Shown: positions 1 to 5,737 of the stretch, in pieces
Numbering within the stretch: position 1 is the first letter of the stretch
Layout: each line of letters starts with the position of its first letter
Assembly: GCA_021827445.1 (NCBI GenBank)
Contig: JAKAVW010000139.1
Span: 1 to 7,791, forward strand
Reading direction: 5' to 3'
Length of the DNA stretch: 7,791 nt
From: Pseudomonadota bacterium
GTDB taxonomy: Bacteria > Pseudomonadota > Gammaproteobacteria > Acidithiobacillales > Acidithiobacillaceae
The notes under the pieces: model-generated
Told to the model about the DNA's origin: nothing
The model's input: only the letters and a program-made list of their open reading frames with translations
Database searches by the model: none
Program-made: the position numbers and the translations under genes

Positions 1-995
1 GGCGGGCACTCGTTACCGGTGCTGCGGGTTTCATCGGTTTTCATATGGCCCGTCGCCTGCTGGCAGACGGCTGGATCGTCAGCGGCATAGATAGTCTCAA
101 TGACTACTATGATCCCGGCCTGAAAAGGGATCGCCTGGCGCAACTGGAGGGGCATCCCGCTTTTCAGTTTCAGCCTCTGGATCTGGCCAATCGCGAGGCT
201 ATGCAGACGCTCTTTGCGGGTCCACACTTTGACGTCGTCATCAATCTGGCTGCCCAGGCGGGGGTGCGGCATTCCCTGAAAGCGCCGCACAGCTATGTGG
301 ACAGCAATGTCGTGGGCTTTCTGAACGTGCTGGAGGGCTGCCGTACGCAGGGGGTAAACCACCTGCTCTTCGCTTCCTCTAGTTCGGTATACGGTGCCAA
401 TAGTCGCCTGCCCTACAGTGTCCATGATCCGGTAGATCATCCGATCAGCCTCTATGCGGCCACCAAGCGGGCGGGCGAACTTATGGCGCACAGCTACGCC
501 CATCTTTATGGCATCCCCAGTACGGGATTGCGGTTTTTTACGGTCTACGGGCCTTGGGGGCGTCCCGACATGGCCTACTTCTGTTTCACGCAGAAGATTC
601 TGGCCGGCCAGCCCATCTCTGTATTCAACCACGGCCAAATGCGGCGGGACTTCACCTATATCGATGACATCATCGAAGGGGTGACGCGGCTCATTCCGCA
701 TGCACCAGAAGCGCAAAATATCTGGCCGGAAGATCCGGCAAGCAGTGCGGCACCATTCTGCATTCACAACATTGGCAACCACACGCCTGTCATGCTCACC
801 GACTTCATCCATATTCTGGAGAAATGCCTCGGCAAATCCGCGCAGATTGAATGGCTCCCCATGCAGGATGGCGATGTGATAACTACCTACGCCGACGTTT
901 CGCCATTACAGCAGAGCGTGGGCTTTGCTCCAGACACCCCATTGCACAAAGGCCTGCAACACTTTGTGACCTGGTACCGCCAGTATTACGGCTGA
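1..995 (+). CDS. NAD-dependent epimerase, UDP-glucuronate 4-epimerase type (5' partial)
   Basis: Extended short-chain dehydrogenase/reductase that most likely interconverts UDP-glucuronate and UDP-galacturonate in the cytoplasm, supplying sugars for LPS, capsule or exopolysaccharide. The reading frame is open from the left edge: codons from base 3 read RALVTGAAGFIG, the N-terminal NAD-binding glycine motif, so the ATG at 45 is internal and the true start lies just outside the window. About 330 residues are visible, close to full family length. The catalytic motif YAATK is at 453-467, preceded by the active-site serine stretch SSSSVYG (about 374-394). The motifs NLAAQAGVRHS and RFFTVYGPWGRPDMA are typical of the UDP-GlcA 4-epimerase (CapI/LpsL/GAE) branch rather than GalE or RmlB. 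A downstream membrane-protein gene follows 16 bp later. The substrate is inferred from motifs; another UDP-sugar is possible. Confidence 0.9.
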   Translation, partial: RALVTGAAGFIGFHMARRLLADGWIVSGIDSLNDYYDPGLKRDRLAQLEGHPAFQFQPLDLANREAMQTLFAGPHFDVVINLAAQAGVRHSLKAPHSYVDSNVVGFLNVLEGCRTQGVNHLLFASSSSVYGANSRLPYSVHDPVDHPISLYAATKRAGELMAHSYAHLYGIPSTGLRFFTVYGPWGRPDMAYFCFTQKILAGQPISVFNHGQMRRDFTYIDDIIEGVTRLIPHAPEAQNIWPEDPASSAAPFCIHNIGNHTPVMLTDFIHILEKCLGKSAQIEWLPMQDGDVITTYADVSPLQQSVGFAPDTPLHKGLQHFVTWYRQYYG

Positions 996-1011
996 GAGAG
1001 GCTCCCTGAAT

Positions 1012-1407
1012 ATGATGCGTAATCATCAACCGTTAACCCTTCGCAGCCGCACGGAATTCCTGTGGCGCCAATTGCGTTACACGGGGGCAGGTCTGGGTTT
1101 CATGCTGCTTTCCCTCGGAATGGGCGTGTTGGGCTATCATTTTCTGGCGCATATCGACTGGATCGACAGCCTGCTGAATGCCAGTATGATTCTCAGTGGC
1201 ATGGGGCCGGTTTCTAACTTACACGGCACGGTCGCCAAACTGTTTGCCAGTGCCTATGCGCTTTACTCTGGTGTCGTCTATCTGGCGGTCTCTGCTGTAC
1301 TTTTATACCCGCTGGTTGAGCGACTTCTGAAGATCTTGCACCTTCGGGCGCTCAACACACCATCTCCTGTACAAGGGAACCGGCATCCGGACCGCTCAGA
1401 GGACTGA
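1012..1407 (+). CDS. Small two-helix membrane protein, ion-channel-pore-like
   Basis: A 131-residue protein of unproven function. A basic N-terminus (residues 1-23) is followed by a hydrophobic helix (about 24-46), a short amphipathic stretch with WIDSLLNASMILSGMGPV (50-67), and a second long helix (about 76-105), then a polar tail. Helix, re-entrant-like segment, helix is the plan of a single potassium-channel pore subunit, and I recall similar uncharacterised proteobacterial proteins sometimes labelled as ion-channel-like. The position of the selectivity filter carries GMGPV rather than the usual TVGYG, so potassium conduction should not be assumed. The start is ATG 1012, with an AGAGAGG ribosome site at 995-1001; a second ATG follows immediately at 1015. 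The gene begins 16 bp after the epimerase stop, so co-transcription is likely, though a functional link is only a guess. Confidence 0.8.
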   Translation: MMRNHQPLTLRSRTEFLWRQLRYTGAGLGFMLLSLGMGVLGYHFLAHIDWIDSLLNASMILSGMGPVSNLHGTVAKLFASAYALYSGVVYLAVSAVLLYPLVERLLKILHLRALNTPSPVQGNRHPDRSED

Positions 1408-1408
1408 G

Positions 1409-1434
1409 TCACCGCCGGGTGATAGAACGTTTTT
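1409..1434 (+). terminator. Weak candidate terminator after the membrane-protein gene
   Basis: A 5-bp hairpin TCACC-GCCG-GGTGA (1409-1422) begins two bases after the stop codon, and a run of five T (1430-1434) follows after seven more bases. The short stem and the gap before the T-run make this weak. It would end the plus-strand unit before the converging desaturase gene, which stops at 1448. Confidence 0.3.
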
Positions 1435-1447
1435 CAACATCATTTAC

Positions 1448-2569
1448 TCAGTGCGCCGTTTTGCCTGGGTACACAGAAGAGGCGGCGGATGCAGCGATGT
1501 CAGCGGCTTTTTCTTCAATCCAGCTACGGCCGGAACGGAAGCTCATCCAACATTTTCCCTCATAATCATATAGCTTGCATTCCTTGAAGATGCGTCGGAC
1601 TTCAAAAAAGCTGAAGCGCGTTTCATGGATGTACTGGCCATATTCCGCGCGTAAATCCTCATAGGCCCCCTTTAGATGGTAGAAGGGAATCCGCGGGTCC
1701 ACATGGTGCGGTGTGTGGATCAAAATATTGTGGATCAGATACTCGCTGATCTTGGAGCAACGCACAATAGTGCTGCAATAAAGTTGGCCAATACTCTGAC
1801 TCCACTCCTCTTTCTCTGAAAAGAAGGGTACTTTAGGGTGCGTGTGATGGAGAAAGACAAATAACGCGATGTAGTAGTTGAATAACAGGAAAGGCAGGAT
1901 CACCGCCGCAATGACACCCATCAGGCCCGCAGCCCAGTATGCCAGCGCGGAAAAGCTGAGAAAAAACACCAGCGTCACCATTTTGCTATAGAAAAACACC
2001 CGCCGATCCTTGCTTTTGGCATCCGTCTTGAAACGCACCATGCCCGGCCACCAGATCCGCAACAGATAGTGCAGAGCGCAGGTGTAAGGGCTGCGTTCCA
2101 AGCGGTAGACTATTTTCTGCCAAATCGTCTTGCTTCGATATTCTTGGGGTGTCCATGGACGCCATATCCAGTCGACGGTGGTCAGGCTGGTAAAGCCATG
2201 ATGGACGCGGTTGTGCCCGAAGGCCCAGAGGCGATACATATTCAGCGAGGGCAACATGAAGATTGTGCCCATGATTTCGGCAGTGCGTTTGCTCTGAAAA
2301 AGGGCGCCGTGCGCTGCATCGTGCGCCCAGACGAACATAAAGGCGACTGCCGACCCTGCAAGGAGCCCGAACAACAGCTTGAGCCACCAGGCTTCGACGA
2401 GCAGCGTACCGGCGATAGCAGACAGATAAAGAAGCGCGTCGAAACCATACCAAGCTACGGCAGTGGCTGCTGAACGCTGATAACGCTCCGGCCGGATGGC
2501 CGCGCGGATGGTTTGAAGCTTGACGGGGTGCAATGCCTTGTAGTCAGCACCAGAAGAGGTAAGTGGCAT
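1448..2569 (-). CDS. Membrane fatty-acid desaturase, di-iron, delta-12 (DesA)-like
   Basis: Integral-membrane acyl-lipid or acyl-CoA desaturase of 373 residues that should introduce a double bond into membrane fatty acids using O2 and an electron donor. The histidine boxes that bind the two irons are all present: HDAAH (83-87), HNRVHH (119-124) and HTPHH (285-289, in HNILIHTPHH), plus an additional HHTHP at 241-245. Hydrophobic segments lie around 38-80, 98-110 and 195-240, as expected for the family. Length and motif spacing are normal, with no damage visible. Start ATG 2569 is supported by an AGGGAG ribosome site (2580-2585, nine bases upstream). It is transcribed alone from the promoter at 2605-2633 and converges on the plus-strand membrane-protein gene with 40 bp between stops. 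Regiospecificity (delta-12 versus delta-9 or another position) cannot be decided from motifs. Confidence 0.93.
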   Translation of the reverse strand: MPLTSSGADYKALHPVKLQTIRAAIRPERYQRSAATAVAWYGFDALLYLSAIAGTLLVEAWWLKLLFGLLAGSAVAFMFVWAHDAAHGALFQSKRTAEIMGTIFMLPSLNMYRLWAFGHNRVHHGFTSLTTVDWIWRPWTPQEYRSKTIWQKIVYRLERSPYTCALHYLLRIWWPGMVRFKTDAKSKDRRVFFYSKMVTLVFFLSFSALAYWAAGLMGVIAAVILPFLLFNYYIALFVFLHHTHPKVPFFSEKEEWSQSIGQLYCSTIVRCSKISEYLIHNILIHTPHHVDPRIPFYHLKGAYEDLRAEYGQYIHETRFSFFEVRRIFKECKLYDYEGKCWMSFRSGRSWIEEKAADIAASAASSVYPGKTAH

Positions 2570-2594
2570 GGCAATGTGCTCCCTGACAAGTCCA

Positions 2595-2639
2595 TTTCAT
2601 GGCTATAATATACCCACGCATCCTATTATGCAAATGAAA
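2595..2639. repeat. Nested inverted repeat over the desaturase promoter
   Basis: Left arm TTTCAT-GGCT-ATAATA (2595-2610) mirrors right arm TATTAT-GCAA-ATGAAA (2624-2639). Both 6-bp blocks are perfect reverse complements with identical 4-bp spacing, around a 13-bp centre. The symmetry spans the predicted -35 and -10 of the desaturase gene, so it could be an operator for a dimeric regulator, or form a cruciform. The operator role is inferred. Confidence 0.6.
2605..2633 (-). promoter_or_regulatory. Predicted sigma-70 promoter of the desaturase gene
   Basis: On the minus strand, TTGCAT (2628-2633) lies 17 bp before TATTAT (2605-2610), a 5/6 match to the -10 consensus; the -35 is poor (3/6). Transcription would begin near 2598, giving a leader of about 30 bases before the ATG at 2569. 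The poor -35 inside a dyad fits a regulated promoter. Confidence 0.5.
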
Positions 2640-2653
2640 GCGGGGCAAGCCTC

Positions 2654-2675
2654 GGATAAAACCGTTCTAACCGGT
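2654..2675 (-). terminator. Weak candidate terminator after the VIT-type pseudogene
   Basis: On the minus strand a 4-bp hairpin ACCG-GTTAGAA-CGGT (2675 down to 2661) runs straight into TTTTAT. It lies 25 bp past the stop of the decayed transporter and before the desaturase promoter, the right place for a terminator, but the stem is short. Confidence 0.3.
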
Positions 2676-2699
2676 ATTGGTGGAAAGGGGTGGTGCTGG

Positions 2700-3400
2700 T
2701 TAAACTCCCGCATGTCCAAGCAGGTAGCCGATCAGCGTGGTGGTGATCATTGAGAGGGCTCCCCAGAAGAGAGAGCGCCGAGAGCGCCCTTTATCATGGA
2801 TGCACCCCCACCCAGCCTTGGCAGCAACTGCACCGAGGATCACCAGCAGCAGAATGGTGGTCGTAAACAGGACAGGCAGCACCTCGCTGTGGAACACGAA
2901 AGCGGCGATCAGCACTGGGAATATGGCGCCACATACAAAAGATGCGGCTGAGGCTAAAGCCGTTCGCCAGGTCGGGCCGTGGCTATTTCCGTCAGGCCTG
3001 GTTCATCGCGCGCATGCACGGCGAGGGCGTCACGTTGCATAAGCTGTGCAGCGACTTGCTGGGCCAGTGCTTCGTCGAGGCTGCGCGCCATATAAATATC
3101 GCGGAGTTCAAGGAACTCTTTAATTGGGATTCTTCTTCATCTCCCGTCTTTCAATCTCAAGATCCGCCAACTGGGTATCGGCCTGTGAATTCACGGATAC
3201 CTACCTATTCACCAGCCGCCATAACAAAGGCGCCAGCGACCAGCGCTGCGGCACCAGCAAGTAAAATTTGTTCATGGCTTGCTCGCCCGCCCGCCACACC
3301 AGTAAGCAGGCTCGCTGTCGAAAGCAGGCCACCGTTAGCGCCCGAGCACACTGGCTCGTAACCAGCCGATATTCTTATGGCTTGAGTGCGGCAGCAGCGG
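2700..3400 (-). pseudogene. VIT1/CCC1-family iron/manganese transporter, multiply frameshifted
   Basis: Reading three frames in turn restores an almost complete VIT-family transporter, which normally exports Fe2+ or Mn2+ across a membrane. N-terminal part: IGWLRASVLG (3341-3370), then after an extra base at about 3340 ANGGLLSTASLLTGVAG and a membrane segment ending VMAAGE (3208). A 4-bp duplication CCTA/CCTA (3200-3207) then brings a stop and a shift. Next frame: VSVNSQADTQLADLEIERRE, the usual cytoplasmic loop, with another stop and +1 shift at about 3119-3122, followed by ELRDIYMARSLDEALAQQVA. A one-base loss near 2961-2970 precedes the C-terminal membrane segments (FPVLIAAFVF to LIGYLLGHAGV, stop 2700-2702). 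The conserved Asp of the GANDG motif is now Gly. No start codon is recognisable: readable homology begins around LLPHSSHKNIGW near 3395. The remaining homology is clear, so decay is fairly recent. Family assignment is from recognised motifs. Confidence 0.85.
3200..3207. repeat. 4-bp tandem duplication (CCTA x2) in the VIT-type pseudogene
   Basis: CCTACCTA on the plus strand. Removing one copy restores the minus-strand frame from MAAGE into VSVNSQADT, leaving a TAG where family members have a Tyr codon. It is one of the frame-breaking lesions of this gene. Confidence 0.75.
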
Positions 3401-3783
3401 GCGGAACAGAGTCTCATGTTGACGGGCTTGCGGGGGTAGGCAAGACGGTTCTGTTAAACGAGATTGGGCGCAAGGCTCATGCCGCCGGATACCATACGAT
3501 TAGCCTTGAAGCCCATACCAGGAAGAATCTGGCAGCCTTGCTGGGTTGAATCACCAGGTAAAACGGGGGCTGGCCGTTCTTCGGATATTGAGTTTCCCAT
3601 GGATATATGGATATTGAACCGCTTGTGGGGGCTGCCGACAGCGGGGATATGGAAGCAGATCCGCCTCGTCTTTTTCAGGCAATGGCCGAAGCGGCATTGG
3701 AAAAGGGTACACTCAATTCTCATAAGACGCGCTGGAAGATGAGTGAGGCGCACCCGCACCGCGAAGGGTGGCTTGAAAACTGA
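3392..3783 (+). pseudogene. P-loop ATPase remnant, frameshifted and truncated at both ends
   Basis: Pieces in successive frames read as one AAA/archaeal-type ATP-binding protein: AEQSLMLTGLRG (3401-3436), then after loss of one G in the run 3432-3436 GVGKTVLLNEIGRKAHAAGY (Walker A, lysine codon 3442-3444) to LAALLG and a stop at 3547-3549. A short deleted or scrambled stretch follows, then RGLAVLR and IEFPMDI (to about 3606). An 8-bp duplication (3599-3614) shifts the frame, after which EPLVGAADSGDMEADPPRLF to ALEKGT (3616-3711) continues the domain. Homology stops at 3711, before the Walker B region (usually LLIDE) expected next; the frame continues as unrelated TRWKMSE residues to a stop at 3781-3783. 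The gene start is missing too, because the fragment abuts the opposite-strand transporter remnant. Only roughly the first third of such an ATPase remains. Family assignment rests on recalled motif patterns. Confidence 0.72.
3599..3614. repeat. 8-bp tandem duplication (ATGGATAT x2) in the ATPase remnant
   Basis: Two exact adjacent copies. Collapsing them to one joins IEFPMDI directly to EPLVGAADSGD in one frame, as expected for the ATPase, so the duplication caused the shift. It also creates a new ATG at 3607 that opens a 58-codon frame to 3783. Confidence 0.8.
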
Positions 3784-3953
3784 CTACGACGCCGCCGACA
3801 TCCTGGTACTGGTACTGCACTTCACCGATAAACCTGTCAGCCGCGAGGTTTCGCAAGACTGGAATCTGAATATTGCCTTTGCCGATGACGGAAGCAAGGA
3901 CAGGATCACGCCTGGACGTGAGCGGCACCAGCACCCTAGTTTTTCCTCATTAG
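3773..3953 (+). pseudogene. DUF2283-type small protein, probably damaged
   Basis: From a TTG at 3773 (with an AAGGG just upstream at 3764-3768, rather close) the frame reads LKTDYDAADILVLVLHFTDK and PVSREVSQDWNLNIAF, resembling the short DUF2283 family, whose function is unknown and which is often paired with a DUF4258 partner in toxin-antitoxin-like settings. A 6-bp tandem duplication GGTACT (3805-3816) adds two residues to the second strand. Near 3909-3911 an apparent extra base moves the likely C-terminus (LDVSGTSTLVFPH, stop 3951-3953) out of frame; the unshifted frame ends at 3956-3958 with an unrelated tail. A shortened but expressed protein cannot be excluded. It follows the ATPase remnant and overlaps its last codons. 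Confidence 0.55.
3805..3816. repeat. 6-bp tandem duplication (GGTACT x2)
   Basis: Two adjacent GGTACT copies followed by G insert a repeated Val-Leu in the DUF2283-like ORF without shifting its frame. It is the third short exact tandem duplication in this decayed stretch. Confidence 0.6.
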
Positions 3954-4008
3954 GTTAGCCCGGAAAATTAAAGGCACCTAGCATTCTGCGCTAACTAACT
4001 GTTTTATT
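3954..4008. other. Short non-coding gap after the tRNA gene
   Basis: These 55 bases separate the decayed island from the tRNA 3' end. On the minus strand a TAGC-GCAGAAT-GCTA mini-hairpin precedes a loosely T-rich stretch, which might end tRNA transcription but is too weak to call. No repeat of the tRNA 3' end was seen here or farther left. Confidence 0.4.
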
Positions 4009-4084
<76 letters not shown>

Positions 4085-4095
4085 GAAGGACCCGT

Positions 4096-4123
4096 ATTAT
4101 AGGAATTTTTGCCAAGAAGGCAA
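4096..4123 (-). promoter_or_regulatory. Strong predicted promoter for tRNA-Lys
   Basis: A perfect TATAAT (4096-4101) is preceded by TTGCCT (4118-4123, 4/6) with a 16-bp spacer. The bases after the -10 (ACGGGTCC) form a GC-rich discriminator, as found at stringently controlled stable-RNA promoters. Transcription would begin about 4-6 bases before the tRNA 5' end. Confidence 0.65.
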
Positions 4124-4139
4124 GCGCTGATGCGGTGCT

Positions 4140-4577
4140 TTAGTGAGTCGTGCGCCGTCGTAGCCGGATCACTACCTCGACTTTTTCTACCTCAGTCTCC
4201 GGCGGCAGGTCGGGGAGTTTGTTGATTTTCAGGGCAGACGCAGGAATATCCAGCAGCTCTCCCGAATCTACATAATAGAAATGATGGTGAAGAGAAACAT
4301 TGGGGTCATAGAACACCTTGCCGGGCTCCACAATCACTTCACGCACCAACAAGTGATCGGCGAACAGGCCAAGGGTGTTGTAAACCGTTGCCTTAGACAC
4401 CACGGGATAATCTGCATTGACGCGTTGCATGATTTCTTCCGCGGAAAGATGTGCGCAAGAAGAGAAAAGCGCGTAGCCAATCTCCACTCTTTGACTGGTG
4501 GGATTTACCCCTGCGTCGCGAAGTACTTCCAACACACGCTGCTTGTTCCAGTCGTTATTTCCCACGGGCGGTCCCAC
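4140..4577 (-). CDS. Fur-superfamily regulator, Irr-like
   Basis: A 145-residue DNA-binding regulator. The N-terminal winged helix spans about 10-82 (TSQRVEIG, recognition helix VSKATVYNTLGLF at 59-71). The C-terminal dimerisation half has YDPNVSLHHHFYYVDSGELL with a triple histidine at 97-99 and ends VEVVIRLRRR. This C-terminal pattern closely resembles the iron/heme-responsive regulator Irr rather than classical Fur, Zur or PerR: the CxxC zinc motifs are absent and the only cysteine is C41. The N-terminal Cys-Pro heme motif found in some Irr proteins is also absent. It probably controls iron or heme genes, and possibly responds to peroxide. The start is ambiguous: GTG 4577 lacks a good ribosome site, whereas GTG 4565 has GGGA six bases upstream and loses only four residues. 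The Irr call is motif-based; a generic Fur-family label is the safe fallback. Confidence 0.88.
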   Translation of the reverse strand: MGPPVGNNDWNKQRVLEVLRDAGVNPTSQRVEIGYALFSSCAHLSAEEIMQRVNADYPVVSKATVYNTLGLFADHLLVREVIVEPGKVFYDPNVSLHHHFYYVDSGELLDIPASALKINKLPDLPPETEVEKVEVVIRLRRRTTH

Positions 4578-4604
4578 TTTAATTTTAAACCTGTTGTAAT
4601 TATA
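4578..4604 (-). promoter_or_regulatory. -10 box and AT dyad upstream of the Irr-like gene
   Basis: A perfect TATAAT (4599-4604) stands between the thiO stop and the regulator; the -35 region (TTTTCC or TTTCCT, about 4621-4627) is weak. Just downstream, at 4578-4589, TTTAA-AA-TTAAA is a perfect 5-bp inverted repeat placed over the likely leader. It might be a site for autoregulation by a Fur/Irr protein; this is inferred from position and symmetry only. Confidence 0.5.
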
Positions 4605-4631
4605 GCGCTAATACACCGCCAGGAAAAGGCC

Positions 4632-5720
4632 TTACTGTGCCGGCCTTGGCGTCAGAATTGCGTAAGGGTTAATATCCAATGGCGGTGGCGTCTTCATCAA
4701 GAAAGACACCAGAATGTCGGCAGTCGCGGGCGCGTTGGTGAGTCCGTAGCGGAAATGACCAGCGGCGACAAAGAGCCCCTCCCAGCCGGGAACAGGACCA
4801 ATATACGGAATACTATCCTGGCTTCCCGGGCGCAATCCAGACCATTGCTTGAGGATCGGTACCCGCTCCAGATCTGGATAGACCTGAGTGGCAAAGTCCA
4901 AAAGTTCGTTTCGAGCTTCGTCCGTGGTCGATTTATCAAACCCTGCAAGCTCGCTCGTGCTGCCCGCCAGAATCAGACCATCTCGTCGCGGTACCAGATA
5001 ATGATTGTCGCGCATCAACATCGTATTGATGGCTCCGAGTTTACCCTGAAGCAGAAGCATTTGACCTCGTACTGGAATGATGTCCAGGTGGGTGCCTGTT
5101 TCGTCAAGTAATTTTCCGCTCCAGGCACCGGCAGTCACGATGGCGTGCTCCGCGGGGATAAAGCCGGTGCTGGTTTCCACGCCTTGCAGTTGTTCGCCCT
5201 GCTTACGAAAACCGGTGACCGCAGTGTTTTCATGCAAAACGATGCCCAGTTGACGACAGCGTGCCGCCATTGCCGCCAGCAAGCGAGGGTTCCGTACTTG
5301 TGCAACTTCCGGGCACCAGAGTGTTTGGGGCTCTTGAAGTCCCAGGCGCCAATCCAGTCCCCATGTTCTCCCCCAAGCCAGCACATCGTTCGGGATTTTC
5401 TCCTGCTCGCCCTCCATAATAAGCAAGCCGGAGGGTATCCACTCAGGATCAATGCCAGTTTGCTCCAGCAATGTGGCAGTCAGGGAAAAATATCGCTGCA
5501 TACTGTACAGCACTAGACGCAATAGGGCAGGTGGGTAGTGCCACGGATACAACGGGCTCAGAATGCCCCCACCAGCCCATGATGCTTCCTGACCGATATG
5601 GCCTTGATCGAGCACTGTAACCCGCAGACCGGCCTCCGCAAGCTTAATCGCACCGAGCAAGCCAATCGCGCCGCCGCCAATCAGTAGCACATCTGTTTGC
5701 GCAGAGGCTTTAGCAGGCAT
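4632..5720 (-). CDS. thiO: Glycine oxidase ThiO
   Basis: FAD-dependent oxidase of the DAO family, 362 residues, cytoplasmic. It converts glycine with O2 to iminoglycine and H2O2, providing the dehydroglycine used by ThiG to build the thiazole of thiamine. The Rossmann glycine motif GGGAIG is at 15-20 with D38 ending the second strand, followed by GQEASWAGGGILSP (43-56), a ThiO hallmark. Near the C-terminus WSGLRPGSQDSIPYIGPVPG and GHFRYGLTNAP close the FAD and substrate site. Length is normal and no lesion is seen. Start ATG 5720 has a GGTGA ribosome site six bases upstream and lies 17 bp beyond the tamB stop, so the two are probably one transcript. No other thi genes are in the window. A different D-amino-acid oxidase specificity is possible but less likely. 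Confidence 0.92.
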   Translation of the reverse strand: MPAKASAQTDVLLIGGGAIGLLGAIKLAEAGLRVTVLDQGHIGQEASWAGGGILSPLYPWHYPPALLRLVLYSMQRYFSLTATLLEQTGIDPEWIPSGLLIMEGEQEKIPNDVLAWGRTWGLDWRLGLQEPQTLWCPEVAQVRNPRLLAAMAARCRQLGIVLHENTAVTGFRKQGEQLQGVETSTGFIPAEHAIVTAGAWSGKLLDETGTHLDIIPVRGQMLLLQGKLGAINTMLMRDNHYLVPRRDGLILAGSTSELAGFDKSTTDEARNELLDFATQVYPDLERVPILKQWSGLRPGSQDSIPYIGPVPGWEGLFVAAGHFRYGLTNAPATADILVSFLMKTPPPLDINPYAILTPRPAQ

Positions 5721-5737
5721 CTAAAATCACCACTACC

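Noticed and set aside
45..47. ATG as the start of the epimerase
   Set aside because: The frame is open to the left edge and encodes the NAD-binding TGAAGFIG motif before this ATG, so the true start is outside the window.
2069..2473. Plus-strand open frame of 134 codons
   Set aside because: Antisense to the desaturase, whose histidine boxes confirm the minus strand.
2737..3361. Overlapping plus-strand open frames in the transporter remnant
   Set aside because: They have no family resemblance, while the minus strand rebuilds a VIT-family protein across the whole stretch.
4106..4123. TTGCC-TTCTT-GGCAA hairpin as a terminator of the Irr-like gene
   Set aside because: On the minus strand it is followed by A-rich rather than T-rich sequence and overlaps the tRNA promoter -35, so it does not fit an intrinsic terminator.
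4281..5111. Plus-strand open frame of 276 codons
   Set aside because: It lies opposite the Irr-like gene and thiO, spans their intergenic promoter, and resembles no family; an antisense shadow of two well-supported genes.
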